Of a stretch of DNA of 64,000 nt, positions 12,074-21,913 are shown one piece after another. The translations under genes and the position numbers were made by a program. The stretch lies in the NCBI GenBank assembly GCA_020746875.1, contig JAGTJL010000009.1, positions 310,001 through 374,000 on the forward strand, written 5' to 3'. This DNA is from Rhexocercosporidium sp. MPI-PUGE-AT-0058. Lineage: Eukaryota > Ascomycota > Leotiomycetes > Helotiales. The notes beneath the pieces were generated by a model. It had not been told where the DNA came from. It was given only the letters and a program-made list of their open reading frames with translations, and made no database searches. How positions within the stretch are numbered: the first letter of the stretch is position 1; each line of letters starts with the position of its first letter.

Positions 12074-13246
12074 ATGATAGCTGCACCACCGAGGAGAATA
12101 TGCTTGCGACCTATCAATACAGTCGCATCGAATTGTCGACCGTGCAGCGCTTCTCGAACAACAACTATTGCACAATGCCAGCGGCAATTTTCCTCAACTC
12201 CAGCCAAATATACACAACATGACCGGAAACCTCTCGCCCTGGTGGCAACAGAAAAGCCAAAGAGTAGTTCAAAGGGCAGGAGACGAATTGTCCCAACACT
12301 AGCAATTCTATTTGGCCTCGCTACAGCAGTCTACTTCGTCGCCGGTTCAGATTCGAAAACAGGGACAAAGATCTTCGACCCTCCACGATTCACGCCTTTC
12401 ACGATAGTCAAGAGAGAAGAAGTCTCGCCGACAAGTATAATCCTCACACTTCGACCTCAAACCCTCGTCAACCGACCGCGGAAACTTCTCTCGGATCCAT
12501 ACCAGACATCCTGGGAGAAGGGGACTTGGTCTGTTGAGATCAAGCAGCCAGAACTGCAGATTGCGAGATCATACACTCCTCTGCCGCCGAACAAGGGAGA
12601 TCCGAAGGGCGACCTACGGCTGTTAATAAGGAAGGAACACAAGGGAGAGGTCTCGGGGTATCTACATACGCTGAATGTAGGGTCGCAAATCCATCTGCGA
12701 GGACCGCATGAGGAGTTTGACCTCCCTGAAAGAGTGACGGATGTTGTATTCCTAGCTGGAGGTACTGGCATTGCACCAGCACTGCAGGTAGCATATACTC
12801 TACTTGAAGAGAGACGCCTGGAGGGTGAAAAGCCGAGGATGCATATTGTGTGGGCGAGCAGAAAGAGAGCTGATTGTGAAGGCGGTGCAGATGTCAGCAA
12901 TCCCAATGCCTGGGAGGCCAGAAAGACCGGACGGATTGTACAAGAGTTAGAAATGTTGCAGCAGAAATACCCGGGTCAACTGTCGGTAGATTACCTTGTG
13001 GATGAGGAGGGAAAGTTCTTGGAACAAAAGAGGATATCAAGTCTCACGAAAGCCACTTCAGAAGTGAAGTTTGGAGCTAGGCATGCGAGGATTGATTCGA
13101 AACTATTGTTCGTATCTGGTCCAGAGGGATTCATTAATTATATAGCGGGCCCGAAGAGATGGGAGGGTGGCAAGGAAGGGCAAGGTCAGCTTGGTGGAAT
13201 CCTTGGGCAAATGGGCATTAGAACATGGAAGGTCTGGAAGCTGTAA
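12074..13246 (+). CDS. CYC2: Cyc2-like mitochondrial FAD/NAD(P)H oxidoreductase
   Basis: Single-exon gene of 390 residues starting at CAACAATGA. The first 45 residues are basic with QRQFSSTPAKY, a typical mitochondrial presequence ending. One membrane span follows (IVPTLAILFGLATAVYFVAG, about 72-91). The rest is a ferredoxin-reductase-type fold: RSYTPLP (165-171) is the FAD-binding RxY(S/T) motif and LAGGTGIAP (227-235) the nucleotide-binding loop. In yeast, Cyc2 sits in the inner membrane and helps haem attachment to apocytochrome c by supplying reductant; the same role is inferred here from architecture. A general NADH-cytochrome b5 reductase-like role is the alternative. The C terminus keeps a VSGPEGF segment as in reductases but ends GIRTWKVWKL. 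Confidence 0.85.
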   Translation: MIAAPPRRICLRPINTVASNCRPCSASRTTTIAQCQRQFSSTPAKYTQHDRKPLALVATEKPKSSSKGRRRIVPTLAILFGLATAVYFVAGSDSKTGTKIFDPPRFTPFTIVKREEVSPTSIILTLRPQTLVNRPRKLLSDPYQTSWEKGTWSVEIKQPELQIARSYTPLPPNKGDPKGDLRLLIRKEHKGEVSGYLHTLNVGSQIHLRGPHEEFDLPERVTDVVFLAGGTGIAPALQVAYTLLEERRLEGEKPRMHIVWASRKRADCEGGADVSNPNAWEARKTGRIVQELEMLQQKYPGQLSVDYLVDEEGKFLEQKRISSLTKATSEVKFGARHARIDSKLLFVSGPEGFINYIAGPKRWEGGKEGQGQLGGILGQMGIRTWKVWKL

Positions 13247-14944
13247 TGTAATCATATCTAATCATGAATAACAATTGTAGATTCTTCTCATATTGCGAAA
13301 CTGAAGCCCTGTTTTAGGAATCGAGATTGACAATTCGATGACCACTGTCATCCCCACATTGGTTGTTCAGCGTGCTTTGAGGACATTGCTGTTTTGAATT
13401 TTCAAGCCTTGCCTTTTCAATGCATACGTCCAACACAGAGATCTAGAAAACCAAATGGAATTCCCTTCAAAAAGTTAAACACCTCGCAAGTAAGCAAGAC
13501 CAGCAAGTGTAACATCACTAGAGCTAGACAATCAAATCGGGATTTGCACCAAAGATATCTCAAGGCATTCTCGTGCTCAAAAACTTCTAAACCACCCATC
13601 TGGAGCCTACCTACTTGTGAGAGAAGAGAAGACGATAGAAATCTGAGTTAGACAGCCGAGAAAAATCCGCAAATCAGCAACTCCATACTTCCCACTCTCT
13701 ACTTTATTTAAGCACACACATTGCTACTAACTTTGTAACAATCATCAGCCTGGCTTTTTTCGTGTTGAAGCAGTTCTTTGTGCCTTTCGTAAAGGATAGT
13801 TATGACAAATACCTCAGTCAGAGTTTCCTGCACTAATTGAAAAAGGAGCCTCCAAAAGAAGCACCATAGGCAAGAGTAGCCACCAACGAACTACCTGCTA
13901 TCGCTCTTTCCGCTTAACCTATTACCTCAGCTTCTTGCAAGTCTACTCGTACGAGTTTTGTTAACTTATGATCGTAATGCGGGTTTGAAGTACTGTGTCA
14001 AACGGGTGACTTTCGGGATGGGATGCGTTGTTGAGTCACACCTGCCTATTTCAACCCCGAGGGAATGTCGGTCGTTTGTTTTGATTGCTCGCTTACGTCG
14101 AGGTGGCACAAAAATTTCCCTTTCTGATGCAATTGATTGCAAGCATTAGACCGTGGCCTGCTTACACTAAGATCTTTCTTAAAGTTAATGTTCCGAAATG
14201 ATTTGGAGACTTTGGATAGGTACTGATGTCAAATTGTCTTGAAGTAAGCAGTGGTTTGTCACAGGAGACGAATTGAACCGCGCTGGCATTCACCTGCCTT
14301 TCTTCACCCGTTCACTGCTCTTTCAAACTTCACACAACTTCACATTCGTGACAGTGAACTAACCAAACAATTGCACTTGACACGGTATACTCATTTGGGA
14401 AACAAGGTGTGGCGGAATCACAACCAGCCCTAATATCCGAATCCATACCGAGGGACATTGTATTGAAGGCCCCTTGGCAAAGTGCTGAACAGTAGACAGC
14501 ACTTTCAATTGACTTTTTGAAGGTGAAGGATACCAGGAGGCCCATGATGCCTAGGAGAATTAATGCAGAGTAGGACCTAAGAGGGAAGGATCCGACGAAA
14601 GCTGGAGAAAAGGTGCTGGATAGTAGAGAGGAATCCAGATAATAACATAAGTCTTGGCTTCAAGATGGTACTCGGCAGTCTCAAAATGGTATGCTAGAAC
14701 AGCTGGGTTGTTTTGATTCCTCGCTTGCATTCATCACCCTCCTCTCCTAGCCCCAGAGCAGACCGTTGAATGTCAATTGGAAGTGACAACGAATCCTTTC
14801 TTTTCCCTCCCCTGGCCAGCCAGTCGACGGACAGTCCCGTACTAAAAATAGCCGATTCACTAGGCATTAACACGTGATGACACCTATGTTTGCATGTCAA
14901 GCAAACACCTCCCTGCCACTAGCGCCAGCCTAGCTAAGCGAAGA
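13247..14944. other. Long intergenic stretch upstream of the U4 gene
   Basis: About 1.7 kb without a supported gene. Frames at 13394-13651, 13958-14149 and 14330-14545 are short and without motifs. From about 14870 the bases lead into the U4 promoter. Confidence 0.5.
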
Positions 14945-14949
14945 GTCCT

Positions 14950-14956
14950 ATAAATT
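14950..14956 (+). promoter_or_regulatory. TATA box upstream of the U4 snRNA gene
   Basis: TATAAAT lies about 95 bases before the inferred 5' end of the U4 RNA. It is followed by a C/T-rich tract (CTTTCTTCTTTTCTTCTTC). Position and context suit a snRNA promoter, but the link is inferred. Confidence 0.4.
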
Positions 14957-15044
14957 CCCAGCCGCCGCCGCAACTTTCTTCTTTTCTTCTTCATCTTAGT
15001 GCATGGGTAAGCCTCTCGACCCCCAACTCTGTATTCATTCCACT

Positions 15045-15178
15045 GACTTTTGACCAGGTATTACGCATCGCAGTGAGGATTCGTCCGAGCGTGTGTTTTT
15101 GCTTATTGAAAACTACAATAATATTGACGCTCTCACTTGGTTTCGGCCGGGTGAGGAATTTTTGTACCCAAACTTCTC
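15045..15178 (+). ncRNA. U4 spliceosomal snRNA
   Basis: The stretch TACGCATCGCAGTGAGGATT followed by CGTCCGAG and TGTGTTTTTGC...TTGAAAA reproduces the 5' half of fungal U4 RNA almost base for base, as I remember the yeast sequence (ACGCATATCAGTGAGGATTC, CGTCCGAGATTGTG, TTTTTGCTGGTTGAAAA). In order: the U6-pairing 5' region (about 15045-15063), the 5' stem-loop with the k-turn GTGAGGATTCGTCCGAG that binds Snu13/15.5K (15072-15090), the TTGC...TTGAAAA stem I strand (about 15099-15114), a 3' hairpin CTCACTTGG/CCGGGTGAG (15131-15154), and the Sm site GAATTTTTG (15155-15163) with a short tail. The length of about 130 nt matches the compact U4 of S. pombe. Exact ends are estimated. U4 pairs with U6 in the U4/U6.U5 tri-snRNP. 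Confidence 0.9.
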
Positions 15179-15182
15179 GTGA

Positions 15183-15565
15183 GGAGATCTCTTTTCATTG
15201 CGAACTGTCCTTTGTTGACGGTCGTGAAGAAGTGAGGGAAACGAGCGCAAGAAAGGGAAAAGACAATGAGAGGTTCCTTCCTCCTGTGGGAATGGAAGGG
15301 TTTAGATTACAGGCCGTAGGATAGAGACAAAATGTTGGGACATCAAGAATGACGTGTACGCAATCTTCAAGACACTGCCTTCAAATGTGACTGAACGACG
15401 CGTCTACCTCGATTGTGTTTCAGTAACTGCGCCATCAAGATTGCTATTGAGCTCGCCGTTACACACAGGGGAATTGACTATTACATACAGGAGCTTGTAA
15501 CTTGAAGCTCCTGCCGGTCTCGAGCTTCGAAAATTACCACACATTTCATCATCACCAGCAACACC
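15183..15565. other. Intergenic between U4 and the RmlD-type gene
   Basis: No gene recognised. It contains an 83-codon frame that overlaps U4 (15073-15324) and is judged a chance frame. The final 60 bases are an A/C-rich leader typical of fungal 5' UTRs. Confidence 0.45.
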
Positions 15566-16674
15566 ATGGCCAAAACAGCTCTCATCACCGGCGCAACAGG
15601 TCTGCTAGGCAGACAGGTCGTCAAAGGCTTCGACGGAGCAGGTTGGGATGTAAAAGGCACAGGATTCACACGCGCAAACCCACCTACGATTTTGAAGCTC
15701 GATCTTGGGACCGAGGCAGACGTCGCAGCGACCCTCGAGCAAGTCAAGTTCGTACCCCTCCACCACCACTCTGGACCCATCTCTAACCAGCAGGAGCTGA
15801 AGACCTCAAGTAGTAGTCCACTGTGAGTCTGCCAGTCGAATCTGCGAGACAAGGCTGACGTGATGCAGGTGCTGCCAACCGCTTCCCAGATAAATGCGAC
15901 AACGACCCCGCTGGCACACGAGCGCTCAATATCGAAGCCTCTGCCTCCCTAGCTAGACTCTGCGCAGCTAGCTCTATCCTTCTCATATACATATCGACCG
16001 ATTACGTCTTCCCAGGCACAGAAGGCGACGCTCCTTACGAAGCTACCAGCGCGCCAAAGCCCCCCAATCTATACGGAGAGACGAAATGGGAGGGTGAGAA
16101 GGCTGTGCTTGCTGAGTATGCCAAGGCAGGCAAAGAGGGATGGGGAGTTGTACTGAGAGTACCAGTTCTATATGGAGAGGCAAATACACCAGCTGAGAGT
16201 GCAGTCAACGTTCTCATGGACGCTGTGTGGAAGGCTCAAGAGAAGGGAGCGAGTGTCAAGATGGATCATTGGGCCATTAGATATCCTACTAACACGGAAG
16301 ATGTTGGTAGAGTTCTGAAAGGTAAACTACGTCCTCTTCTACCCGTATATGGTAAGCTGACAGCATCTTCTCTTCCAGATGTAGCAACCAAATACCTCTC
16401 CACAGACGACAAGACCACTCTTCCTAAGATCCTTCAATTCTCCTCCGAAGACAAGATGACTAAATATGAGATCTGCGAGATCTTTGCGGAGATCATGGGC
16501 CTGCCGCTTGATGGTATGGTTGCGAATACTGAGGGCAATGATCCAAATGCCAGTGTACAGAGACCATACGATTGTCATCTGTCAACCAAGGCATTGAAGG
16601 ACATTGGAATCCCTGTTGCTACACAAGACTTCAAAGGCTGGTGGAGACGGGAAGCTAGAGCTTATAGGAAGTGA
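15566..16674 (+). CDS. RmlD/MAT2B-type NAD(P)-binding protein
   Basis: Four exons (15566-15747, 15803-15822, 15869-16321, 16379-16674) encode 316 residues. Exon 2 is only 20 nt and supplies PQVVVH of the strand that leads into CAANRFPDKC. The N-terminal GATGLLG (9-15) is the dinucleotide-binding loop, and ISTDYVF and YGETKWEGE carry the Thr/Tyr-x3-Lys elements of extended short-chain dehydrogenases. The fold matches dTDP-4-dehydrorhamnose reductase and its eukaryotic relative, the methionine adenosyltransferase beta subunit; in a fungus the latter-type role is likelier, but the substrate is unknown. The third intron (16322-16378) is 57 nt, lacks an in-frame stop, and would add 19 residues if retained. 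I splice it because it has GTAAAC, CTGAC and CAG signals and because the junction reads GRVLKDVATKYLS. Confidence 0.85.
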
Positions 16675-17005
16675 TTCGGCTCTGATATCCAGGTGCATGC
16701 TATCTTGAAAAAGGAAACCTGGAATTATGCGTGAGTGATTGGTTTGTGCCAGAAATCGGTACCTGATTTGCTCCGAGCGATGCATTTTACTATAGCTCCA
16801 GCTCAAGCTTCGAGTCTCAGAATCCATTTATGTCTTCAAACAAGTCAAAATCCTAGTCTTCAAATACTCGACTTGTATCATCCAATTGTTCTATCCATCA
16901 CAACCCCACACCCCACTCCTAGACACGTTCCCAAGCGAACTTACAAAAACACCCCGCGACAAGCTCTAGCATCACCTACCTCACATCAACGCCCAACCCT
17001 CAAAA
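16675..17005. other. Short intergenic
   Basis: 331 bases between two same-strand genes. C/A-rich leader sequence before the Maf gene; no other element seen. Confidence 0.5.
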
Positions 17006-17928
17006 ATGTCAGAAGGCAAGATAAAATTACCACCAGGCGACGCGCCATCCACCTCTGATTCAGCAGCAGCTCAACATGGAGCCCTCCCTTCCAGACCAGC
17101 AGGCAGTAAACCACCTCTTCCGCGCGCTCCGTTCCCACTCGATATCCCAGTACTGAACCAACTACGAACGCCTGGGAAGAGGTTGATACTTGCGTCTGCG
17201 AGTCCGAGGAGGAAACAGATATTATCAACCGTAAGATCTCCTTCCAAGTGCAACCTATATTCTGAGCAAAAAAGAAAAAGGAGGAAGGTAGAGCGAACAG
17301 CTGGCTAACAATAACCCAGATCGGCCTCACGAACCTCGAAATCACCCCGTCCACCAAACCCGAGAACCTCTCCAAAGACCTCCCACCCTTCGAATATGTC
17401 CTCCAGACCGCCGTCCAGAAATGCCTCGACGTCTACAGCGTCACGATCTCGAACACACTGGCGTCAATCCCAGACCCCTCCCTCGTCATCGCAGCAGATA
17501 CCGTGATCGTCACGAATTCCGGACGGATCCTGGAGAAGCCGCGTAACGAGAAAGAACATATCGGGATGTTGAAGATGTTAAGGGATCAGAAGGTGCATAA
17601 GGTGTACACGGCTGTTGCGGTCCTGGCGCCGAGAGAGGACGCCAAGTTTCCGGGCTATAATCTGGAGACTGCAGTGGAGGAGACGAAGGTTTTCTTTGCG
17701 GCGGAGGTGAGTGATGGGTTGGTGGAGGCGTATGTCAGGACGAGGGAGGGGGTCGATAAGGCGGGTGGGTATGGAATTCAGGGGATGGGAAGTTTGCTTG
17801 TCGAGAGGATTGAGGGGAGTTGGGATAATGTTGTGGGGTTACCGGCGAGGGTTACGTTGGGGTTGATTGAGAGGGCCGTGATGAATCAGGAGGGGGATGA
17901 GAGTGGAGAGGATGAGGAGGAGGAGTGA
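17006..17928 (+). CDS. Maf-family nucleoside triphosphate pyrophosphatase
   Basis: Two exons (17006-17230 and 17320-17928) give 277 residues; the intron opens GTAAGA and closes with CCCAG. After a roughly 55-residue Pro/Ser-rich extension the Maf core starts with LILASASPRRKQIL (60-73), the phosphate-binding loop. It continues with IAADTVIV, KPRNEKEH and KAGGYGIQGMG, the remaining signatures of the family. Maf proteins cleave non-canonical or methylated nucleotides (such as dTTP, UTP, m7GTP) to monophosphates and act in nucleotide-pool cleaning; the substrate of this copy is unknown. The protein ends in an acidic tail of Glu and Asp (GDESGEDEEEE). Confidence 0.92.
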
Positions 17929-18207
17929 GTAGATAGATTTAGATTGGGTTGAGATCTGTGGATTCAGTATGTATGCATAGACTTGTACAATACTTGCATC
18001 TCCTGCCTCGTAGCGGTTTAAATATCTACAACATGCAAAAAGAATGAGATCTAGTCTGTGTCTTCATGATTAGAGATTTCTTTGATTAATTCTCTTGCTC
18101 CCTGATGAAGAGGAGATCATGTAGTATATATCCGAACGCCCTTCCAATGCACCTTTCCAGGCCTCATAAAGTCATACTGATACAATCCATCCCTGTCACT
18201 TGTTCCA

Positions 18208-19415
18208 TTAGATAAAATCATTGTTTCCAAATCCACCAAAGGGATTAGGAGGTCTCCCTCCACCACCTCTCTGTGGTCCATCACCTGGTCCAAGAGGATC
18301 GTATCTCGCGCCTGGCGGAGCTCTGCCATTACCACCCTGGCCCTGACCTTGTCCTCCAAACAACGGGTCGTCGAATGTAGGATGCATACCGCCTCCAAAT
18401 CCACCTGGTCCTCCACCCACAAAGCTTCCTCTAAGTGGATCATGGGGTCCTAATCCTGGAGGGTTCAAATCATCATGCCCAATACCGAAAGGAGCTCCAG
18501 CTCCCGGAAACGGCGGTGCCATTCCTCGAAGAGGGCGGTTCAAGTCATACTCATCGTCGAATCCTGGAGGTGGGAAATCACCTGCGGGGACTGGAGGACG
18601 TCGGGGAGCAGCAAGAGGATCAAGGAATGGATATGGACGGGCTGGTTCGGGAAGACCTGGGTCTCGAAGAGGATCTTGACGCGGTTGTCTACGAGCGTGA
18701 CCTTCTTCTCTCTCGTCCCGAGCATCTCGTGCAGCAGCTGATTCTTCGTACCCTTCTTTATGGAGATTTGGGATGAGCTTTTGAATTATGGTAGTCTTGA
18801 ATTCGTCGGCAAGGTCTATGGCAGTGTTAGTCGGGCATCTAGAAGTGTGGAAGACTTTCTGACCTTGAATTCGATGAGGGGAAATAAACACATCCTTCAA
18901 TTTGGCCTCCAAATCCGACCTGTCTTCCTCACCATCTTCGGTAAGTGTGATTCGTAGTGGAAGCGCGGAATTGGAGATGTAATCCCTTGCTGTGATTTCG
19001 AATCTGCTAATCCTCTCATCCCCGAGTCCAATCCCCCGGATCTCAGCTTTACCTCCCAGACGATCAACCTTGACGACATATTCCATGGAAGACTGGGAGT
19101 GTGCGTATAGGAAGGAATGTGATGAAGTAGAAGCGTTCCATTTATCCGTTAGACGTGGAGATATTTGCTGTAGTTCTGCTTCTGAGCTGATGTTAGCTTA
19201 AATCTTGTATTATGGATGATGAACCTACCATTCTTCTGTCCTTCTCCAAATCCAAGTAATCTAAATCCAACTGCAGTCATGCAAGCGTGGGTGAAGAGTG
19301 AGATAGCGTCAAGTGAGCTACTAACATCGGAGCCCGTATCGCCCTTTGCATGTGTAGGGATGGCATCTGCCATGTGCTTGAGAATACTCTCCGTACTCAG
19401 AGGATTTGTCGCCAT
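18208..19415 (-). CDS. FUB1: PI31-like proteasome regulator
   Basis: Three exons (19415-19229, 19181-18864, 18815-18208) give 370 residues. The N-terminal half (from SILKHMADAIPTH through VVKVDRLGGKAEIRGIGLGD) has the features of the PI31 FP domain: a helical start, LFTHACMTAVGFRLLG, and an amphipathic beta region. The C-terminal half is a long Pro/Gly/Asp-rich tail (DPLR and DPLFGG repeats, GGPGGFGGGM) ending FGGFGNNDFI, as in PI31 and yeast Fub1, which contact the 20S proteasome. Intron 2 (18816-18863) is 48 nt, has CTAAC, and is stop-free in frame, so retention would insert 16 residues. Intron 1 has two possible acceptors 3 nt apart (exon start 19181 or 19178), changing the protein by one residue. 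It is divergent from phosphoserine aminotransferase with 667 bases between starts. Confidence 0.82.
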
Positions 19416-20082
19416 ATTGCCAAGATTTGTTGTCGTATAGTAGTTCTCCGCTCGATATGGAGGGGTATTGGTAGCCGCGTTTCTGCTTAGTTGTGTTGAT
19501 AGCTTGATTTCGTACAGTTAGCGAAGTCCCCTTTTGTTGAATGCTTGATGATCTACCGTTGCAGAATGTCTCGATGAAGAGTTCTTGATATGTGAACCAA
19601 ATGACGTTGTGGAATTTAATGGGAAATCGACAAATCGCGGGGTTGATGGCGAAACACAAGGTTGCCTAGGAGGAAGCTTCATCCACAGCTACCCAGCCAG
19701 CCAGCCACCCCAGCCACGCCAAGCCACACTAAATCGCTGGTAGGCGGAATTAAGGTTTTGGCATGTTCTGCTCCGATTGCGGGGTGTGAAAGACCCCGCT
19801 GTTGCTCGAAAAGACGGGAACCAAAGTACTGAGTCACTTTGGTTACTTTCATTCATAAAGACAACACAATTGTTTCTACTTCTGTATCTCAAACATTTGA
19901 GTAAGTTCAAAGTCTTTTCAAAAACTGCACGTTGTCTAAATTTGATAGCAGGACTGATTGCCACTTTGGTCGGGAAGAGGCGGACAACTCGCAACAAACC
20001 CAGAAGCACTCTTCAAAGTGACACCTTGTTCCTACAATTCCTTTATTTCCTGCAAGTAAATCAACCATCTATAAGCATCAAA
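19416..20082. other. Divergent intergenic region (PI31 / SER1)
   Basis: Shared upstream region of two diverging genes. It holds a C-rich CCAGCCAGCCACCC tandem near 19692-19715 and the 5' leader of SER1, which extends the SER1 frame upstream without a preferred ATG context. No other gene seen. Confidence 0.5.
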
Positions 20083-21513
20083 ATGTCCTCCCGTGCAGAT
20101 ATCACATACTTCGGAGCCGGTCCAGCCCTCCTCCCAACGAAAGTCTTGGAGAAAGCCGCCGAATCACTGGTCAACTACAATGGCACTGGACTAGGTCTGG
20201 CAGAACATTCGCATCGCTCAGAGATTGCCACGAAGATCCTCAACGAGGCGAAAGCAGACCTTGCCACGTTCCTGGACATACCAGATGACTACGAGGTCCT
20301 GTTCATGCAGGGAGGTGGCAGTGGAGAGTTCTCCGCGACGGTATATAACTTGGTTGGAGTGTGGGTTGAGAGACGCAAGCAAAAGATCTTGAAGGAGTTG
20401 GGAATTAAGGAGGGGAAAGATATTCCCGAAGATGTCATTTTGAAGGAATTGGAGAAGGCCGTGCAGGAAGAGCTCAAGATCGATTACCTGGTTACTGGGT
20501 CTTGGTCTTTGAAGGCTAGCCAGGAAGCAGCAAGACTTGTTGGTCCCGAATATGTCAATGTGGCAGCAGACGCGAGGAAAGTCAATGATGGCAAGTTCGG
20601 CAAGATACCAGAGGAATCTTCATGGAAGCTCTCCAAGAACCCTGCTATGGTCTACTACTGCGACAACGAAACAGTCGATGGCGTGGAATTTCCCGGCTTC
20701 CCTGAGATCCTGAAGCCGACTGGGGAGGATGAAGGCCCAATTGTGGTTGCAGATATGTCTTCGAATATCCTCTCTCGCCGGATACCGATCAAGAATTTCT
20801 CTGTGATCTTCTTCGGCGCCCAGAAGAACCTTGGAAGTACCGGTATCACAGTCGTAATCATCAAGAAGTGTCTCCTTCCCCCGGCTGTCGCTACACCTCC
20901 TCCAACCCTCCTTAGAAAGCTGGGTCTTCCCATCGGTCCAATCGTCCTATCCTACGAAACCATCGCGAAGAACAATAGCTTGTATAACACTTTGAGCATA
21001 TTCGAGTAAGTTGCTCTACATTTCAATAACCAATACTAAATGGCCTCTCAGTGTATACATCGCCGGCCAAGTCCTCAAGAACTCGCTCGCCAACTTCCCC
21101 AACAAAGTTGACGACCAAGAGCAAGTCGCAAACGAGAAAGCAAAAGCCATATACGCAGCCCTAGAGAAATACCCCGAGTCCTACAAAATAGTACCAGACA
21201 AGACTGCCCGATCCAGAATGAACATCTGCTTCAGAGTGACTCACGTACGTTCACATCTCCATACTTCATATTCCTTAACATGTCCTACTTTAGAATTGTA
21301 AGAATTTGCTTGCTGACGTTCGCTTAGCTCGCAAGCGGTGTCGATGATTCCGAGAAAGCATTCCTGAAAGGCGCTACGGAACAGGGCCTCACGGGTCTAA
21401 AGGGACATAGAAGTGTAGGCGGTATTCGTGCTAGTAACTATAACTCGATATCTGTTGAAGGGGCGAAGAAGTTGGCGGCGTACATTGAAAGTTTCGCTCA
21501 GAGCCCAAAATAG
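20083..21513 (+). CDS. SER1: Phosphoserine aminotransferase
   Basis: Three exons (20083-21005, 21052-21244, 21328-21513) encode 433 residues. The enzyme transfers an amino group from glutamate to 3-phosphohydroxypyruvate, the second step of serine synthesis. Signatures are FGAGPALLP at the N terminus, the Gly-rich MQGGGSGEFSA, and FFGAQKNLGSTG, whose Lys is the pyridoxal-phosphate Schiff-base residue. The C-terminal exon has HRSVGGIRASNYN, the substrate-binding loop. The chosen start (AAAATGTCC) lies just before the conserved N terminus; the frame stays open to 19777 but those codons are leader-like. The phosphoglycerate dehydrogenase gene about 10 kb upstream acts immediately before it. Confidence 0.96.
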
Positions 21514-21913
21514 AGGCCGGATGGGGCTTGAACTATAGCGTTGTATTAATCTTTGGCACATCAAAAGTACTTCATGTTTGTGAAATATTCCACAAGATTT
21601 CACAAGGTCTCTTTGAGGAAAGCTAGGCATTACTTTCCTCTTAAAGCTGGCCACGACTCATTCAGCCACAAGAACTTGACAGGTCTGACTTCATCATCAC
21701 TTACTATCGACAATGGACATCCAAATTCGGGGTCACTGTGGTTACAGAATAATACATTGATACACCTCTAAATTACTTTTTCAATGCAACAGAGACATAA
21801 GTCTAATGTTACGCTCTATCCAGAAACCCAGACGCCTCCCTCGTATGATCAGATGGTTAGAGCGTTCTAACCCGGCTCCCAAAATTCATGTCATTCGTAC
21901 AGTGCCAACGAGC
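21514..21913. other. Convergent 3' region (SER1 / ZIP)
   Basis: About 400 bases of 3' sequence between convergent genes. A tRNA D-arm-like string (AGATGGTTAGAGCG, 21851-21864) is present but no full tRNA can be folded here. Confidence 0.5.

Noticed and set aside
15003..15182. Small two-exon ORF (ATGG, GTAAGC intron, then 40 codons open)
   Set aside because: The second exon is the conserved body of U4 snRNA, so the open frame is incidental; the intron signals are most likely chance.
21840..21900. tRNA-like string AGATGGTTAGAGCG
   Set aside because: Only a D-arm-like segment is present; no acceptor stem closure and no T-arm (GGTTCGA) follow at the right distance.
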